A DNA stretch of 64,000 nt from an uncultured Verrucomicrobia subdivision 3 bacterium (GCA_903850425.1 CAINLR010000131.1:135642-199641), one strand, 5' to 3'; positions 36,179 through 44,331 are shown, counted from the first letter of the stretch. The notes: generated from the letters alone by a model not told the origin. Made by a program: numbers and translations.

Positions 36179-36283
36179 CGCGTCAGGAAAAAGAAACCCC
36201 CATCGCCGCACGGCCGGCCAACACGCCGCGCAGCTTCGGCACCGGTGTTTTCGCGGCGACAGGGGACGGTTTGTAAATCGGAA

Positions 36284-36808
36284 TCATTTCAGAAGCGCGT
36301 CAATTTTTTCGACGGCAAAGCGAATGCGAACGTGCAGAAAGTGCCCCGCCATGAAAGAACGCGACGTGAGTTGCGGGCAAACCTTCGCGCAAAGCCAGTC
36401 GAGGGTTTGCAGCGAATTCAAAACCAGACCTTCAATCCCCCGGCGGCGTTCGCCCGCGCAGCCCAGAAAATTAACCAGCCGTTGAACGCGAACCTGCTCG
36501 GCGGCGATGATTAACAAGGCATCCCGAGATGCATCTGGCCCGGTGGTGGATTCAAGTGCCGCCAGAGTTTCCCGCGCCTTGGGTAGAAGCTCGGCATAGT
36601 TCTGTTCAGACTTGTCGAACGTGGCCAAGTCATTACCACGCCGCAAGATTTCGGCGCGCAACTGTCGCAGTTGGTTGACTTGCTCGGCTGTTGGCGACGG
36701 CGTGACTGGCGGCGCGGATGCTTCTGCTTGGCTGATTTCCGCCATCAGCTTGCCCCGCTGATATGCCGTCAGTGTGGGATCGTCCAGAATTTGTTCCCGC
36801 GTTTTCAT
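36284..36808 (-). CDS. Hypothetical helical protein of the element
   Basis: 174 residues from the ATG at 36806-36808, which overlaps the small HTH gene stop by four bases. Helical throughout, with a probable coiled coil (VNQLRQLRAEILRRG) and a charged middle (KSEQNYAELLPKARETLAAL). No known family. A longer reading to 36919 would run inside the HTH gene and is not favoured. Confidence 0.55.
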   Translation of the reverse strand: MKTREQILDDPTLTAYQRGKLMAEISQAEASAPPVTPSPTAEQVNQLRQLRAEILRRGNDLATFDKSEQNYAELLPKARETLAALESTTGPDASRDALLIIAAEQVRVQRLVNFLGCAGERRRGIEGLVLNSLQTLDWLCAKVCPQLTSRSFMAGHFLHVRIRFAVEKIDALLK

Positions 36809-37065
36809 TGCGCGCCCTTCACCGCGCGACGTTGGGTGCGAAAATTGTCGGCGAGCCACTGCCGCACTTCGGCCATGTCGAATCTCAGTCGTCTGGACGA
36901 TACGCGCAAGTGTGGACACCCGGCGGCGACAAAATTATCCACCGTGCGAATGCTCATTTGCAGCATGGCTGCCACGTCGCGTTTCGAGCCATAGCGGGGC
37001 ACTGCCGCCAACGATGATTGATTGCTGGTGGCGGTTTCCAGCGGTTGAATATTTTTCGCGTTCAC
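36805..37065 (-). CDS. Small HTH protein, candidate excisionase
   Basis: 86 residues, GTG start at 37063-37065. A MerR/HTH_17-like domain (RYGSKRDVAAMLQMSIRTVDNFVAAGCPHLRVSSRRLRFDMAEVRQWL) covers most of the protein, as in AlpA and phage Xis. Located two genes downstream of the integrase on the same strand, it is the natural excisionase/directionality candidate for the element. Confidence 0.75.
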   Translation of the reverse strand: MNAKNIQPLETATSNQSSLAAVPRYGSKRDVAAMLQMSIRTVDNFVAAGCPHLRVSSRRLRFDMAEVRQWLADNFRTQRRAVKGAQ

Positions 37066-37140
37066 ATGGCGACGATGCCACGTCCTGCGCGAATCAATCA
37101 GGACAGTAAAAAGACAGGAATTGTCCGCAATTCTGCGGTG

Positions 37141-37752
37141 TCAGGATGTTTTACGGCGTCGCCCCGGCTTGCCCGGCAAATAGGGAATGCCGATTGCATC
37201 GCAAGCCCGGCGGACGGTGCGTTGCAATTCCGCGTCCTGCTGATTTGCGTTCACCTTGTTTCTGTATCGCCTTTTCAGAATCTCGCAAAATTCAGCGATG
37301 GTGTAGCGGGGCTTTGGTGCCACGGCTTCACCAGCGGCGTTTTCGGGATAGATCAAATTTGCGCGGCGGATTTTCGGCGCTCCGTGAATTTCCAGCAACG
37401 CCGTGTGCAAAGCGTATTCGTCCTGCCCGGCGATTTCCGCTTTGATGGCACCGGCCATTGCTTGAAACCAGTCGGGCTTGAAAACCCAAAGCGCGTCCAC
37501 CATTTCGTGTTGAAAGCGTTCAAGCAAGTCGCGCGTTCGCTTGCCCACAAATTCAGGCTTTTTTGGATCGTTCGTCATGGCCGGCAAGTGGCGAAACCAG
37601 CGCACGCGCTCCGCCAGTCGGTTGCCCGCCGTCCGCCCGTAGATGAGCAGGACTTGTTTTTCCAGCAGGGTGCTTTTGGGGTCAATGTTCTTTAGAACGC
37701 CGTCGCCCGGTTTCCGTCCGCGCCTTTCGGGTTTGTGAGTTTTCTTTTTCAT
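37141..37752 (-). CDS. Hypothetical basic protein of the element
   Basis: 203 residues, ATG at 37750-37752. Lys/Arg-rich N- and C-termini (MKKKTHKPERRGRKPGDG; PGKPGRRRKTS) flank helical segments (LERFQHEMVDALWVFKPDW; YTIAEFCEILKRRY). Basic ends suggest nucleic-acid binding. No family recognised. It lies 62 bp after the integrase gene. Confidence 0.55.
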   Translation of the reverse strand: MKKKTHKPERRGRKPGDGVLKNIDPKSTLLEKQVLLIYGRTAGNRLAERVRWFRHLPAMTNDPKKPEFVGKRTRDLLERFQHEMVDALWVFKPDWFQAMAGAIKAEIAGQDEYALHTALLEIHGAPKIRRANLIYPENAAGEAVAPKPRYTIAEFCEILKRRYRNKVNANQQDAELQRTVRRACDAIGIPYLPGKPGRRRKTS

Positions 37753-37814
37753 GGCTGGTTCAAGTGTTGGTGATTGGGTTTGCGGCGGCTGGCAAGACGT
37801 TCACGGCGGCAGGT

Positions 37815-39266
37815 TCAATTCGCGGCGGCGGTTCCTACTTGCGGCAGCCGGGCAACATTCGGCAACGACTGGCGACGGCTGACAACGGGAATTGTTTTCG
37901 TCGTCACGGGCGCAAGCTCGCCTTCCGGCAACACGCCAAACCACGCCAAAGCGTCGGCGGGCTTCACTAGTTCGCGGTAGTGCTGAAAAATCATTTGCGG
38001 CGAGTTACCTGCTTCCAACGACGTTTTCGCCGCGTCATGCGTGACGGCGAGCCGGTAAGAGCAAAAGGAATGACGCAGGCCGTTGTCTTTCCATTTCACG
38101 CCGGAAGCCTTCAACATTTCCCGCCGGGCGCGTTTCCGGGCGCGTTCGCTGTCCGCCCAAACCTTGCCTTGCCGCTCCGCATAGGGTGCGAGCCATGCCC
38201 GCAAATTCGGCAAGATCGGCACAAGCCGCCGCGAACGGGTTTTGGCTTTGTCGCTGGCGACGTGGATGAAGCCGCCTTCAAAATCAATGTCCTGCCATTC
38301 CAGCCGTTCGGCTTCGGCGGTGCGGAGTCCGGCGAACGCGCCCAGCGCGATCAACGGCAAATAATCTTTCGGCGCGTGATTCAGCAGCGTGATGATTTCC
38401 TTTGGCGTGAAAATTTCAATCGCACCGTCGCCGATGCCGGAAACTTTTTCCGTGTCGTCAACCGGGTTGCAGCCTTTGGCAAGGCAGCCGCGTGATTCGG
38501 CAAAGCTGAAAAGCGTTTCCAGCGCGGCGCGATAGTTTTTCACGGACCGGGCAGAGAGCTTCATGTCGTCCAGCCACGCTTGCAGTTCTGCCGTGGTCAC
38601 GTCGCCGACGTTTTTCTGGAATGTTTCGGCAAACCGATTCAGCCGCGAGTTAATGTCCCGCAAGTATCGCTCGCTTTTGCCGCGAGCTTTTTTATGGGCG
38701 ATCAATTCGGCGACGACATCGGCAACGCGCTTGGGCATGACGGTCTTGTGCCTGGCTTTGTAAACCCGCGCCGCCGCTGCCACGCCCGACAAGTCGCCGG
38801 TCAGCTTGACGGCCTCCACAAGCGCGGCAACGGCTGCCGAGAGCGTCAAGCCGAGCGGTTGCAACGACTGGACGGCGGCGGCGTATTCAACAGATTGTTC
38901 TTTGGTCATGCTCGCGCCAATGACGTCGCGGGCGGACAGTTGCCGGGCGAGCTTGGCCGCTGCGTCCAGTGCGTCGGCTTCGGTGCCGTAGCTGTCAAAG
39001 CGGCGTTTCACTTCAAAGAGCTTTCCCCCGCAGTTCTTGGGACAATTATTTCCGGCTTTCAAACCCGACTGTGCGTCGTGCTCGAATTTGGCTTTGCACT
39101 TGGGGCACTTTAGGAAAGGTTGCTCGGCGTAGTTGGCAACCATGAAGCAAGGCGAGCCATTTGGAGCGCGGCGTTTGTAAATCGGGACTTTGGCGCGGCC
39201 AACCGTGGCCACATGGAAGGCTTTTCGCTTTTGCTTTCTGGGTTTGCGCGTTGGCGTCGTATTCAT
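37815..39266 (-). CDS. int: Tyrosine recombinase/integrase with zinc-ribbon insert
   Basis: 483 residues. The catalytic half has Arg315 (AGLRTAEAERL), Lys342, Arg398 (DNGLRHSFCSY) and nucleophile Tyr430 (IFQHYREL). The two positions that are usually His are Asn here (395 and 421). The core-binding domain lies at about 185-265. The N-terminus is basic and carries a CxxC (54, 57) and a second Cys pair (75, 79), probably a zinc ribbon in the arm-binding part. It starts 113 bp from the tRNA-His att site and faces inward; arm-like repeats lie in between. It integrates the element into tRNA-His. Confidence 0.88.
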   Translation of the reverse strand: MNTTPTRKPRKQKRKAFHVATVGRAKVPIYKRRAPNGSPCFMVANYAEQPFLKCPKCKAKFEHDAQSGLKAGNNCPKNCGGKLFEVKRRFDSYGTEADALDAAAKLARQLSARDVIGASMTKEQSVEYAAAVQSLQPLGLTLSAAVAALVEAVKLTGDLSGVAAAARVYKARHKTVMPKRVADVVAELIAHKKARGKSERYLRDINSRLNRFAETFQKNVGDVTTAELQAWLDDMKLSARSVKNYRAALETLFSFAESRGCLAKGCNPVDDTEKVSGIGDGAIEIFTPKEIITLLNHAPKDYLPLIALGAFAGLRTAEAERLEWQDIDFEGGFIHVASDKAKTRSRRLVPILPNLRAWLAPYAERQGKVWADSERARKRARREMLKASGVKWKDNGLRHSFCSYRLAVTHDAAKTSLEAGNSPQMIFQHYRELVKPADALAWFGVLPEGELAPVTTKTIPVVSRRQSLPNVARLPQVGTAAAN

Positions 39267-39274
39267 GCGTCAAC

Positions 39275-39294
39275 TGTTGCACTGCTGTTGCACT
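39275..39294. promoter_or_regulatory. Candidate integrase arm-type sites, right arm
   Basis: Two direct TGTTGCACT copies (39275-39283 and 39286-39294), 11 bp apart, between the int start codon and the right att repeat. They match the nonamers in the left arm. They also overlap the likely int promoter region, so Int may regulate itself. Confidence 0.6.
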
Positions 39295-39378
39295 AGGTCA
39301 ACTCTTAACGCGATTTTGAACCCCTCGGGCATGAAGAAAACCCTTGAATCCGCTGTCGAAAACAAGTGTTTGAAAGAT

Positions 39379-39405
39379 TGGGGTGGCCGACGGGATTCGA
39401 ACCCG
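39379..39405. repeat. Right attachment site within tRNA-His
   Basis: 27 bases identical to 28206-28232, covering the 3' end of tRNA-His through the T loop. Integration here keeps the tRNA whole because the rest of the gene lies outside the element. Confidence 0.88.
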
Positions 39406-39454
39406 CAACAACAAGCTCCACAAGCTTGGACTCTACCATTGAGCTACGACCACC
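39382..39454 (-). tRNA. tRNA-His (GTG anticodon)
   Basis: A full cloverleaf can be folded on the minus strand. The acceptor pairs GTGGTCG with CGGCCAC, there is a D-arm GCTC/GAGT, and the anticodon stem CAAGC/GCTTG encloses the loop TTGTGGA (anticodon GTG). The T-arm is GCGGG/CCCGT with TTCGAAT. A G precedes the acceptor (39454) opposite C73 (39382), the His-specific G-1:C73 pair. CCA is not encoded. Confidence 0.93.
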
Positions 39455-39639
39455 AACCGGGCTGAAAGACTAGTTTTTCCGCGCGGGTTAGTCAAGTTTT
39501 GCCCGGTTGCTCAACGGGCCCATCGCTTGCCGGTCACGCAAGAAGGTTGAAAGGCGCAGCGGTTTTTGCGTCGGGCAAGCCTCTGGCTGGCGCACACCGG
39601 GTCCACGACTCCGGCCGCGGCTGCTTCGGTTGCCTCGTT

Positions 39640-41508
39640 TTATTGGGTTTCCCAGCGTTTCCGGTCGGTGAGGAACAGGCCGGAACCCAAACCGTAGGGG
39701 GCTTCGCGCAGCGGAAATTGCGGCGGAATTTGATTGGCCGCGACGGTCTTAAAGGCGAAGTTGGCCCAACTGTCCACGCCGCCTTGCAGACATTCGGTGA
39801 ATAGCTTGGCATTGAGCGTGCCCAGCGTGAGGTAAAGCCCGCGCACGGGTTTGGCGAGGTTGTCGTTGAGCAGGTAGAATTCGTATTGGGAATTGATGCT
39901 GGTCCAGGTGCATTGATGGTCGCCATACCACGCCACGGCCCAGGGAATGTCGCTCATGATCAGTTCATCGGAACGCATCCAGCCGCTGATCTTCTGGATG
40001 TCGGTGGGCGCGTAGGGCGGATAGGAACGAGGGTCGAGCTTGGGCAGCAAGGTGGCGAAGAGCGGTTGGCAGGCGATCAGGACCAGCAAGCCCATCACGC
40101 CATAGCGCACTTGCGGCATCGGGACGTTCATCTGATTCAGGAGCGTCAGGAAAAAAGCCATCCCGAAAATCACCACCAGCGGCGTGAGTAGGACTAGCAG
40201 ATTTTCAGAATTCAGCTCCGGCGTGAGGCTGAACAACTGGGTTCGTCCCAGCGCCTCGGCCACGATGAAAACCCCGAGGCACATCAGCGTGAAATAACGC
40301 AGCCGGCGGGCTGCCGCGTTGCGCAAACCCAGCAGCACGCCCGCCAGAAACAACACGCCCATCCAGCCATCGCCGAGCCGCAATAGTTCGCCGGGGCAGA
40401 TGGCGCGGAGATTTTCCATGACTTTCTTGAGGACCCACGCCACCCAGTGAAAAAAGGCCGTATTGAGGTCAGGATTGAAAGATTGCATCAGCCGCGTGCC
40501 GGTAAAAGGGGGGGTGCCTTCCAACATGGCGTAGCCCGCCGTGCCGAAAAAGGTGCTGCTGACCGCCAGGTTGCGCGCGATCCACGGGGTGACCACGACC
40601 GCAAAGGCCAGGCAGGCCGCCACCGCCAAACCTGTCCGCCGCGCGCCGCCGAACAGCGCCAGAAAAATCACCACCGGGAGCAGCAACCCGCCGAACGAAT
40701 AGCGCGTCAACATGCCCAGGCCCAGCAGCAGCCCGGCCGTCGCCGCCAGCCGAAACAGCCGGCGCGGTTCTGGCAGTTCCGTGCGGACCAGCTCTTCAAT
40801 TCTTATCAAGCACCAGATCAATCCCAAGAATATGACCAGCAGCAGCATGGTGGACAAACCCGACACGCTGAAGCGCCAGAGCAAATCCGAGCCCACCATC
40901 AAGCCCGCCGCCAGCCACGCCGCGAGCGCGTCGAAAAGTTTTTTCGCGATCAAAAAAGTCAGCCCCACCACGACCAGCAACAGCAGTTGGTTGAAAATGG
41001 CGATGAGGAATTCCGGCGGATAGCGCATGAATTGACCGCCTTCGGACCAGAATGCAGCCAGGCTAAACTTGGCCTGGCCTTCTTTCGCATAATATTGAGT
41101 GTTCTTGGCTTTCCATTCAGGAGCCGCGATTTTGAACAGTGCCGCCAGCACGGTGGGATACAGCGGCGGATTGGCGAGGTCGGGATGCGGTGTGTTGAGC
41201 TGGGCCGCATCCACCAGGTTGGTCGCCGCCCCCTGGCTGGACTGGGCCGCGCGGTTGTGCTGCTGCACGAGGTAGAGGCTGAACGGGCGGATGAAATCGG
41301 TCGAGTAGCCGCGGCCTTCGGCGAGGTTGCGCGCCACCTGCGCCGCGTCCATCGCTTCCGGCGAGTTGAAATTCCGGTAGGCGCGGAGGTCATATAAAAA
41401 CACCAGCGCGAACACCATCACTGCGAGCGTGACATACCGCAGCAGGCGCGCGCCGCCGCCCACTTCGGTGGCGTGGATTAACGCCTGAATTCTTTCCGAG
41501 AGCATCAT
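39640..41508 (-). CDS. ArnT/GT39-like membrane glycosyltransferase
   Basis: 622 residues with about eleven hydrophobic segments. An N-terminal helix is followed by a periplasmic loop carrying a long insert (AQVARNLAEGRGYSTDFIRP). This is the usual place for catalytic acidic residues in GT-C lipid-linked-sugar transferases, though DxD/DE residues are not obvious. The C-terminal 170 residues are periplasmic. It starts three bases from the NtrC-type regulator stop, so the three genes (kinase, regulator, transferase) appear to be one operon. The sugar transferred is unknown. Confidence 0.7.
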   Translation of the reverse strand: MMLSERIQALIHATEVGGGARLLRYVTLAVMVFALVFLYDLRAYRNFNSPEAMDAAQVARNLAEGRGYSTDFIRPFSLYLVQQHNRAAQSSQGAATNLVDAAQLNTPHPDLANPPLYPTVLAALFKIAAPEWKAKNTQYYAKEGQAKFSLAAFWSEGGQFMRYPPEFLIAIFNQLLLLVVVGLTFLIAKKLFDALAAWLAAGLMVGSDLLWRFSVSGLSTMLLLVIFLGLIWCLIRIEELVRTELPEPRRLFRLAATAGLLLGLGMLTRYSFGGLLLPVVIFLALFGGARRTGLAVAACLAFAVVVTPWIARNLAVSSTFFGTAGYAMLEGTPPFTGTRLMQSFNPDLNTAFFHWVAWVLKKVMENLRAICPGELLRLGDGWMGVLFLAGVLLGLRNAAARRLRYFTLMCLGVFIVAEALGRTQLFSLTPELNSENLLVLLTPLVVIFGMAFFLTLLNQMNVPMPQVRYGVMGLLVLIACQPLFATLLPKLDPRSYPPYAPTDIQKISGWMRSDELIMSDIPWAVAWYGDHQCTWTSINSQYEFYLLNDNLAKPVRGLYLTLGTLNAKLFTECLQGGVDSWANFAFKTVAANQIPPQFPLREAPYGLGSGLFLTDRKRWETQ

Positions 41509-41511
41509 AAA

Positions 41512-42876
41512 TCAAAATCCTTCCAGGTGATATTCGTGCAGCTTGCGATGGAACGTCCGCCGGCTCATGCCGATTTTTTCCGCCGCCCGCGTGCGGTTCC
41601 CGTCCGTCTCTTTCAAGCCGCGCATGATCAATTGTTTCTCCGCTTCTTTCACCGTCAAATCTTTTCCTTGCAGCAACCGGGGGTCGCTGCCGGAACCGCC
41701 GCCGCGCACGGAGGGCGGCAAATCGCGCAGTGAAATTCGTTCGCTGCGGCTCAACACCACCGCGTGCTCGATTGCCGTGCGCAACTCGCGCACATTGCCC
41801 GGCCACGAAAAATTCATCAACGCTTCGAGCGCGTCCACCGTGAAATCGTTCACCGCTTTGCCGTTTTCCCGGGCGAATTCGCGCAGAAAACTTTGCGCCA
41901 GCAGGGGGATATCCCCCGTCCGCTCGCGCAGCGGCGGCAGCTCGATTTCCACCACGCGCAGCCGGAAGAACAAATCTTCGCGAAATTTCCCGGCTTTGAC
42001 CAGTTCTTCCAGATGTTTGTTCGTGGCCGCCACCAGCCGCACATCCGCCGTCAAAGTCTTATTGGAGCCGACGCGCTCAAAGGTCCGTTCGCCGAGGAAC
42101 CGCAGCAGTTTCACCTGGATCGTCGCGTCAATCTCGCCGATCTCGTCGAGAAACAGCGTGCCGCCTTGCGCCTGCTCAAAGCGTCCGATGCGCCGCTCGT
42201 GCGCGCCGGTGAACGCCCCGCGCTCATGGCCGAACAGTTCGCTCTCCAACAGGGTCGGGGCGAGCGCCGCGCAATGCACCGTCACGAACGGTTGCTTGGC
42301 GCGCGGACTCAACTGGTGCAGCGCCTTCGCGATGAGTTCCTTGCCCGTGCCGCTTTCGCCCAGCACCAAAACCGTGGCGCGCGTCGGCGCGACCTGCTGG
42401 ACAAGCTCGAAAATTTCCGCCATGACCGGCGATTGGCCAATGATATTTTCCAGCCCGAACTTGGCCTCCAACTGCTGCCGCAACGAAACGTTTTCCGTCT
42501 CCAGATTCTGCCGACGCAACGAACGCGCGATGCGCATTTCTAGTTCATCAATCTGCAAACGGCCTTTGGCGATGTAATCGTCCGCGCCGCGTTTCATCGC
42601 CTCCACCGCCAGTTCTTCCGAGCCGTAAGCGGTCATCAAAATGCAGATCGGCGGCTTTGCGAGCGATTTTGCCCGCGTGATCAACTTCATCCCGTCCTCG
42701 TTCGGCAGCCGAAAATCCGTAAGCATCACATCGAAATTTTCGCTCTCCAACAGATTCATCGCCGCCTGCGCGTCCTCGGCGATGTAAACGTCGTAGCGGT
42801 CTTCGAGCGCCGCGCGCAGCCCTTCGCGCGTCGGCTTCTCGTCGTCCACAATCAGCAAGGTCGGTTTTTCAGCCAT
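41512..42876 (-). CDS. NtrC-type sigma-54 response regulator
   Basis: 454 residues from the ATG at 42874-42876. Receiver 1-118 with Asp54 (LTDFRLP) and Lys104. The AAA+ domain has a Walker A GESGTGKE (173-180), GAFTGA (220-225) for sigma-54 contact, LFLDEIGE as Walker B and the arginine-finger region FREDLFFRL. The C-terminal Fis-type helix-turn-helix is NRTRAAEKIGMSRRTFHRKL. It activates sigma-54 promoters after phosphorylation, probably by the kinase 158 bp upstream. The five extra codons readable up to 42891 lie in an intergenic repeat and are excluded. Confidence 0.92.
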   Translation of the reverse strand: MAEKPTLLIVDDEKPTREGLRAALEDRYDVYIAEDAQAAMNLLESENFDVMLTDFRLPNEDGMKLITRAKSLAKPPICILMTAYGSEELAVEAMKRGADDYIAKGRLQIDELEMRIARSLRRQNLETENVSLRQQLEAKFGLENIIGQSPVMAEIFELVQQVAPTRATVLVLGESGTGKELIAKALHQLSPRAKQPFVTVHCAALAPTLLESELFGHERGAFTGAHERRIGRFEQAQGGTLFLDEIGEIDATIQVKLLRFLGERTFERVGSNKTLTADVRLVAATNKHLEELVKAGKFREDLFFRLRVVEIELPPLRERTGDIPLLAQSFLREFARENGKAVNDFTVDALEALMNFSWPGNVRELRTAIEHAVVLSRSERISLRDLPPSVRGGGSGSDPRLLQGKDLTVKEAEKQLIMRGLKETDGNRTRAAEKIGMSRRTFHRKLHEYHLEGF

Positions 42877-42883
42877 AAAGATG

Positions 42884-43033
42884 TTAACCACGGATGGACA
42901 CGAATAAACACGGATGGGGAAAAACGCTGAGGCGCCGAGGCCGCAAAGAGTCGCAAAGGTTTTTTACTCTGCGTTCTCTGCGCCTCTGCGTTTGGTTTTG
43001 TAATCCGTGTGAATCCGTGTCCATCCGTGGTTG
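42884..43033. repeat. Nested intergenic inverted repeat, copy A
   Basis: The outer arms 42884-42915 and 43003-43033 (TTAACCACGGATGGACACG... and its complement) enclose an inner pair of about 25 bases beginning ACGCTGAGGCGCCGAGG and ending CTGCGCCTCTGCGT. The outer arms are shared with copy B at 56064-56228. It fills nearly the whole gap between kinase and regulator. Confidence 0.8.
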
Positions 43034-43034
43034 A

Positions 43035-44276
43035 TTACTTTGGGTTTTTGTCGGTCAGCAATCGGGGTTTGCGCTCGTGCAGCGGCAGCCAGATTTTAAA
43101 CGTCGTGCCGCGCCCGACGTGGCTGTCCAGTTCGATGCGGCCATTGTGCGCGCGGACAATGCGCTGCACAATCATCAAGCCGAGGCCGCTGCCTTTTTTC
43201 TTGGTCGTATAAAACGGTTCGAAGATGCGGTTGATCTGCTCCTGCGGGATGCCGCCGCCGGTGTCCGTGACGCTCACCCAGACGCTGTCGGGATTTTCGC
43301 CGGTCTGCAATGTCAAGGTGCCGCCGATAGTCATCGCCTGCACGGCATTCTTGACGAGGTTAACCAACACCTGCTGCAACTGCGTCGCGTCAACCGGCGT
43401 GGCCGTCAGGTTGCGCGCCAGTTTGGTTTTCATCGTCACGCCCCGGTTTTCGATTTCCGGCCGCAACAACTCCAACGTTTTTTCCGCAACCTCGTTCAAC
43501 GAGGCCAGCTTCATCTGCAACGGAGCTGGCCGGATGGCGCCGAGAAATTGCGTGATGATATAATCCAGCCGGTTGATCTCGCCCTTGGCCACGTCGAGAT
43601 ACTGCTCCAGTTTGAGTGCGGTTTCCGTGGTGGGATAGGCTTCCAGCCTATCCTGTCCCCGTCGGTTTCTTGACAGGCTGGAAGCCTGTCCCACCTTCAG
43701 TTTCTTCACCTCGCGCTCCATCAACTGCAAATGGATGTGCAGGGCGTTGAGCGGATTCCCGATTTCATGGGCCACACTCGCAGCGAGCAACGTCAGCGCC
43801 TGCACGCGTTCGCTTTCGATGGCTTCAAATGTTTTTTGCCGCGCCTCGGTGGCATCGTGCAAAATCAGCGCCACACCGGAACTGCCGGTCGCCTCGCCAT
43901 CGAGCGGCGCGGCGTAGAGCCGGAGAAAACGTGGACGCGGATAATGCACTTCAAATTCCAGCCGCGTGACGTGGGCACCGCCGGCGAGATCAGCCTTGGA
44001 AATTTTTTTCCAATCCACCTCCGGCAAAATATCGCCGATGGATTGACCCTCGCCGTCGGGTTGCAAGCCGATGAGCTGGGTGACGGCCTGATTGAAATAA
44101 ATGACGCGACCCTGCTCGTCCGCCACCAGCACGCCATCCTCGATCGTGTGAAACAGCGTCTCCAAGAAACTGCGTTCGCGGGCGAGGCGCTGGACCACGG
44201 TTTGCAATCCTTCGGTGTCGAGCCGCCCGATGCGGCCAAGCACTTTGTCGAGAAAACTGGATTTAGGCGCAGCCAT
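43035..44276 (-). CDS. PAS-domain sensor histidine kinase
   Basis: 413 residues, no transmembrane segments. PAS domain about 40-140 (IEDGVLVADEQGRVIYFN). DHp phospho-acceptor His170 (SVAHEIGNPLNALH). HATPase with N box LVNLVKNAVQAM, G1 DTGGGIP, F box FEPFYTTK and G2 GSGLGLMIV. A stretch of about 23 residues (195-217) is encoded by a palindromic repeat inserted between the two DHp helices. It is the cytoplasmic partner of the NtrC-type regulator downstream. The promoter is predicted at 44304-44331. Confidence 0.9.
   Translation of the reverse strand: MAAPKSSFLDKVLGRIGRLDTEGLQTVVQRLARERSFLETLFHTIEDGVLVADEQGRVIYFNQAVTQLIGLQPDGEGQSIGDILPEVDWKKISKADLAGGAHVTRLEFEVHYPRPRFLRLYAAPLDGEATGSSGVALILHDATEARQKTFEAIESERVQALTLLAASVAHEIGNPLNALHIHLQLMEREVKKLKVGQASSLSRNRRGQDRLEAYPTTETALKLEQYLDVAKGEINRLDYIITQFLGAIRPAPLQMKLASLNEVAEKTLELLRPEIENRGVTMKTKLARNLTATPVDATQLQQVLVNLVKNAVQAMTIGGTLTLQTGENPDSVWVSVTDTGGGIPQEQINRIFEPFYTTKKKGSGLGLMIVQRIVRAHNGRIELDSHVGRGTTFKIWLPLHERKPRLLTDKNPK
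43629..43695. repeat. REP-doublet (REPIN-like) insertion inside the kinase gene
   Basis: Two palindromic units in inverted orientation, one at about 43629-43657 (core ATAGGCTTCCAGCCTAT) and one at 43672-43695 (core GACAGGCTGGAAGCCTGTC). Each is itself a hairpin. The 67 bp are read in frame as about 23 extra residues. Confidence 0.75.
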
Positions 44277-44303
44277 TGAACAAAATCAACTATTACGAGT
44301 AGC

Positions 44304-44331
44304 ATAATGGCACAGTTTGGAATTTCGTCAA
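44304..44331 (-). promoter_or_regulatory. Promoter of the kinase-regulator-transferase operon
   Basis: On the minus strand TTGACG (44326-44331) and CATTAT (44304-44309) with a 16-bp spacer, ending 27 bases before the kinase ATG. Confidence 0.5.

Larger units (their letters stand above)
28206..39405. mobile_element. Integrated satellite-like phage element in tRNA-His
   Basis: 11.2 kb bounded by an identical 27-bp direct repeat (28206-28232 and 39379-39405). The right copy is the 3' part of tRNA-His (acceptor and T arm). The integrase gene lies next to the tRNA and reads inward. Eleven closely packed minus-strand genes follow (integrase to HExxH protein), including a small HTH protein, a VirE-N primase-like protein, small and large terminase and a Mu-I-like protease. 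An XRE regulator, a small unknown gene and a divergent secreted ankyrin protein lie at the left end. No portal, major capsid or tail genes are visible. The overlapping intact genes argue for a functional small element rather than a decayed prophage. Confidence 0.85.

Noticed and set aside
42877-42891. Earlier start of the NtrC-type regulator
   Set aside because: The extra five codons are part of the intergenic nested repeat, and receiver domains begin a few residues before LLIVDDE.
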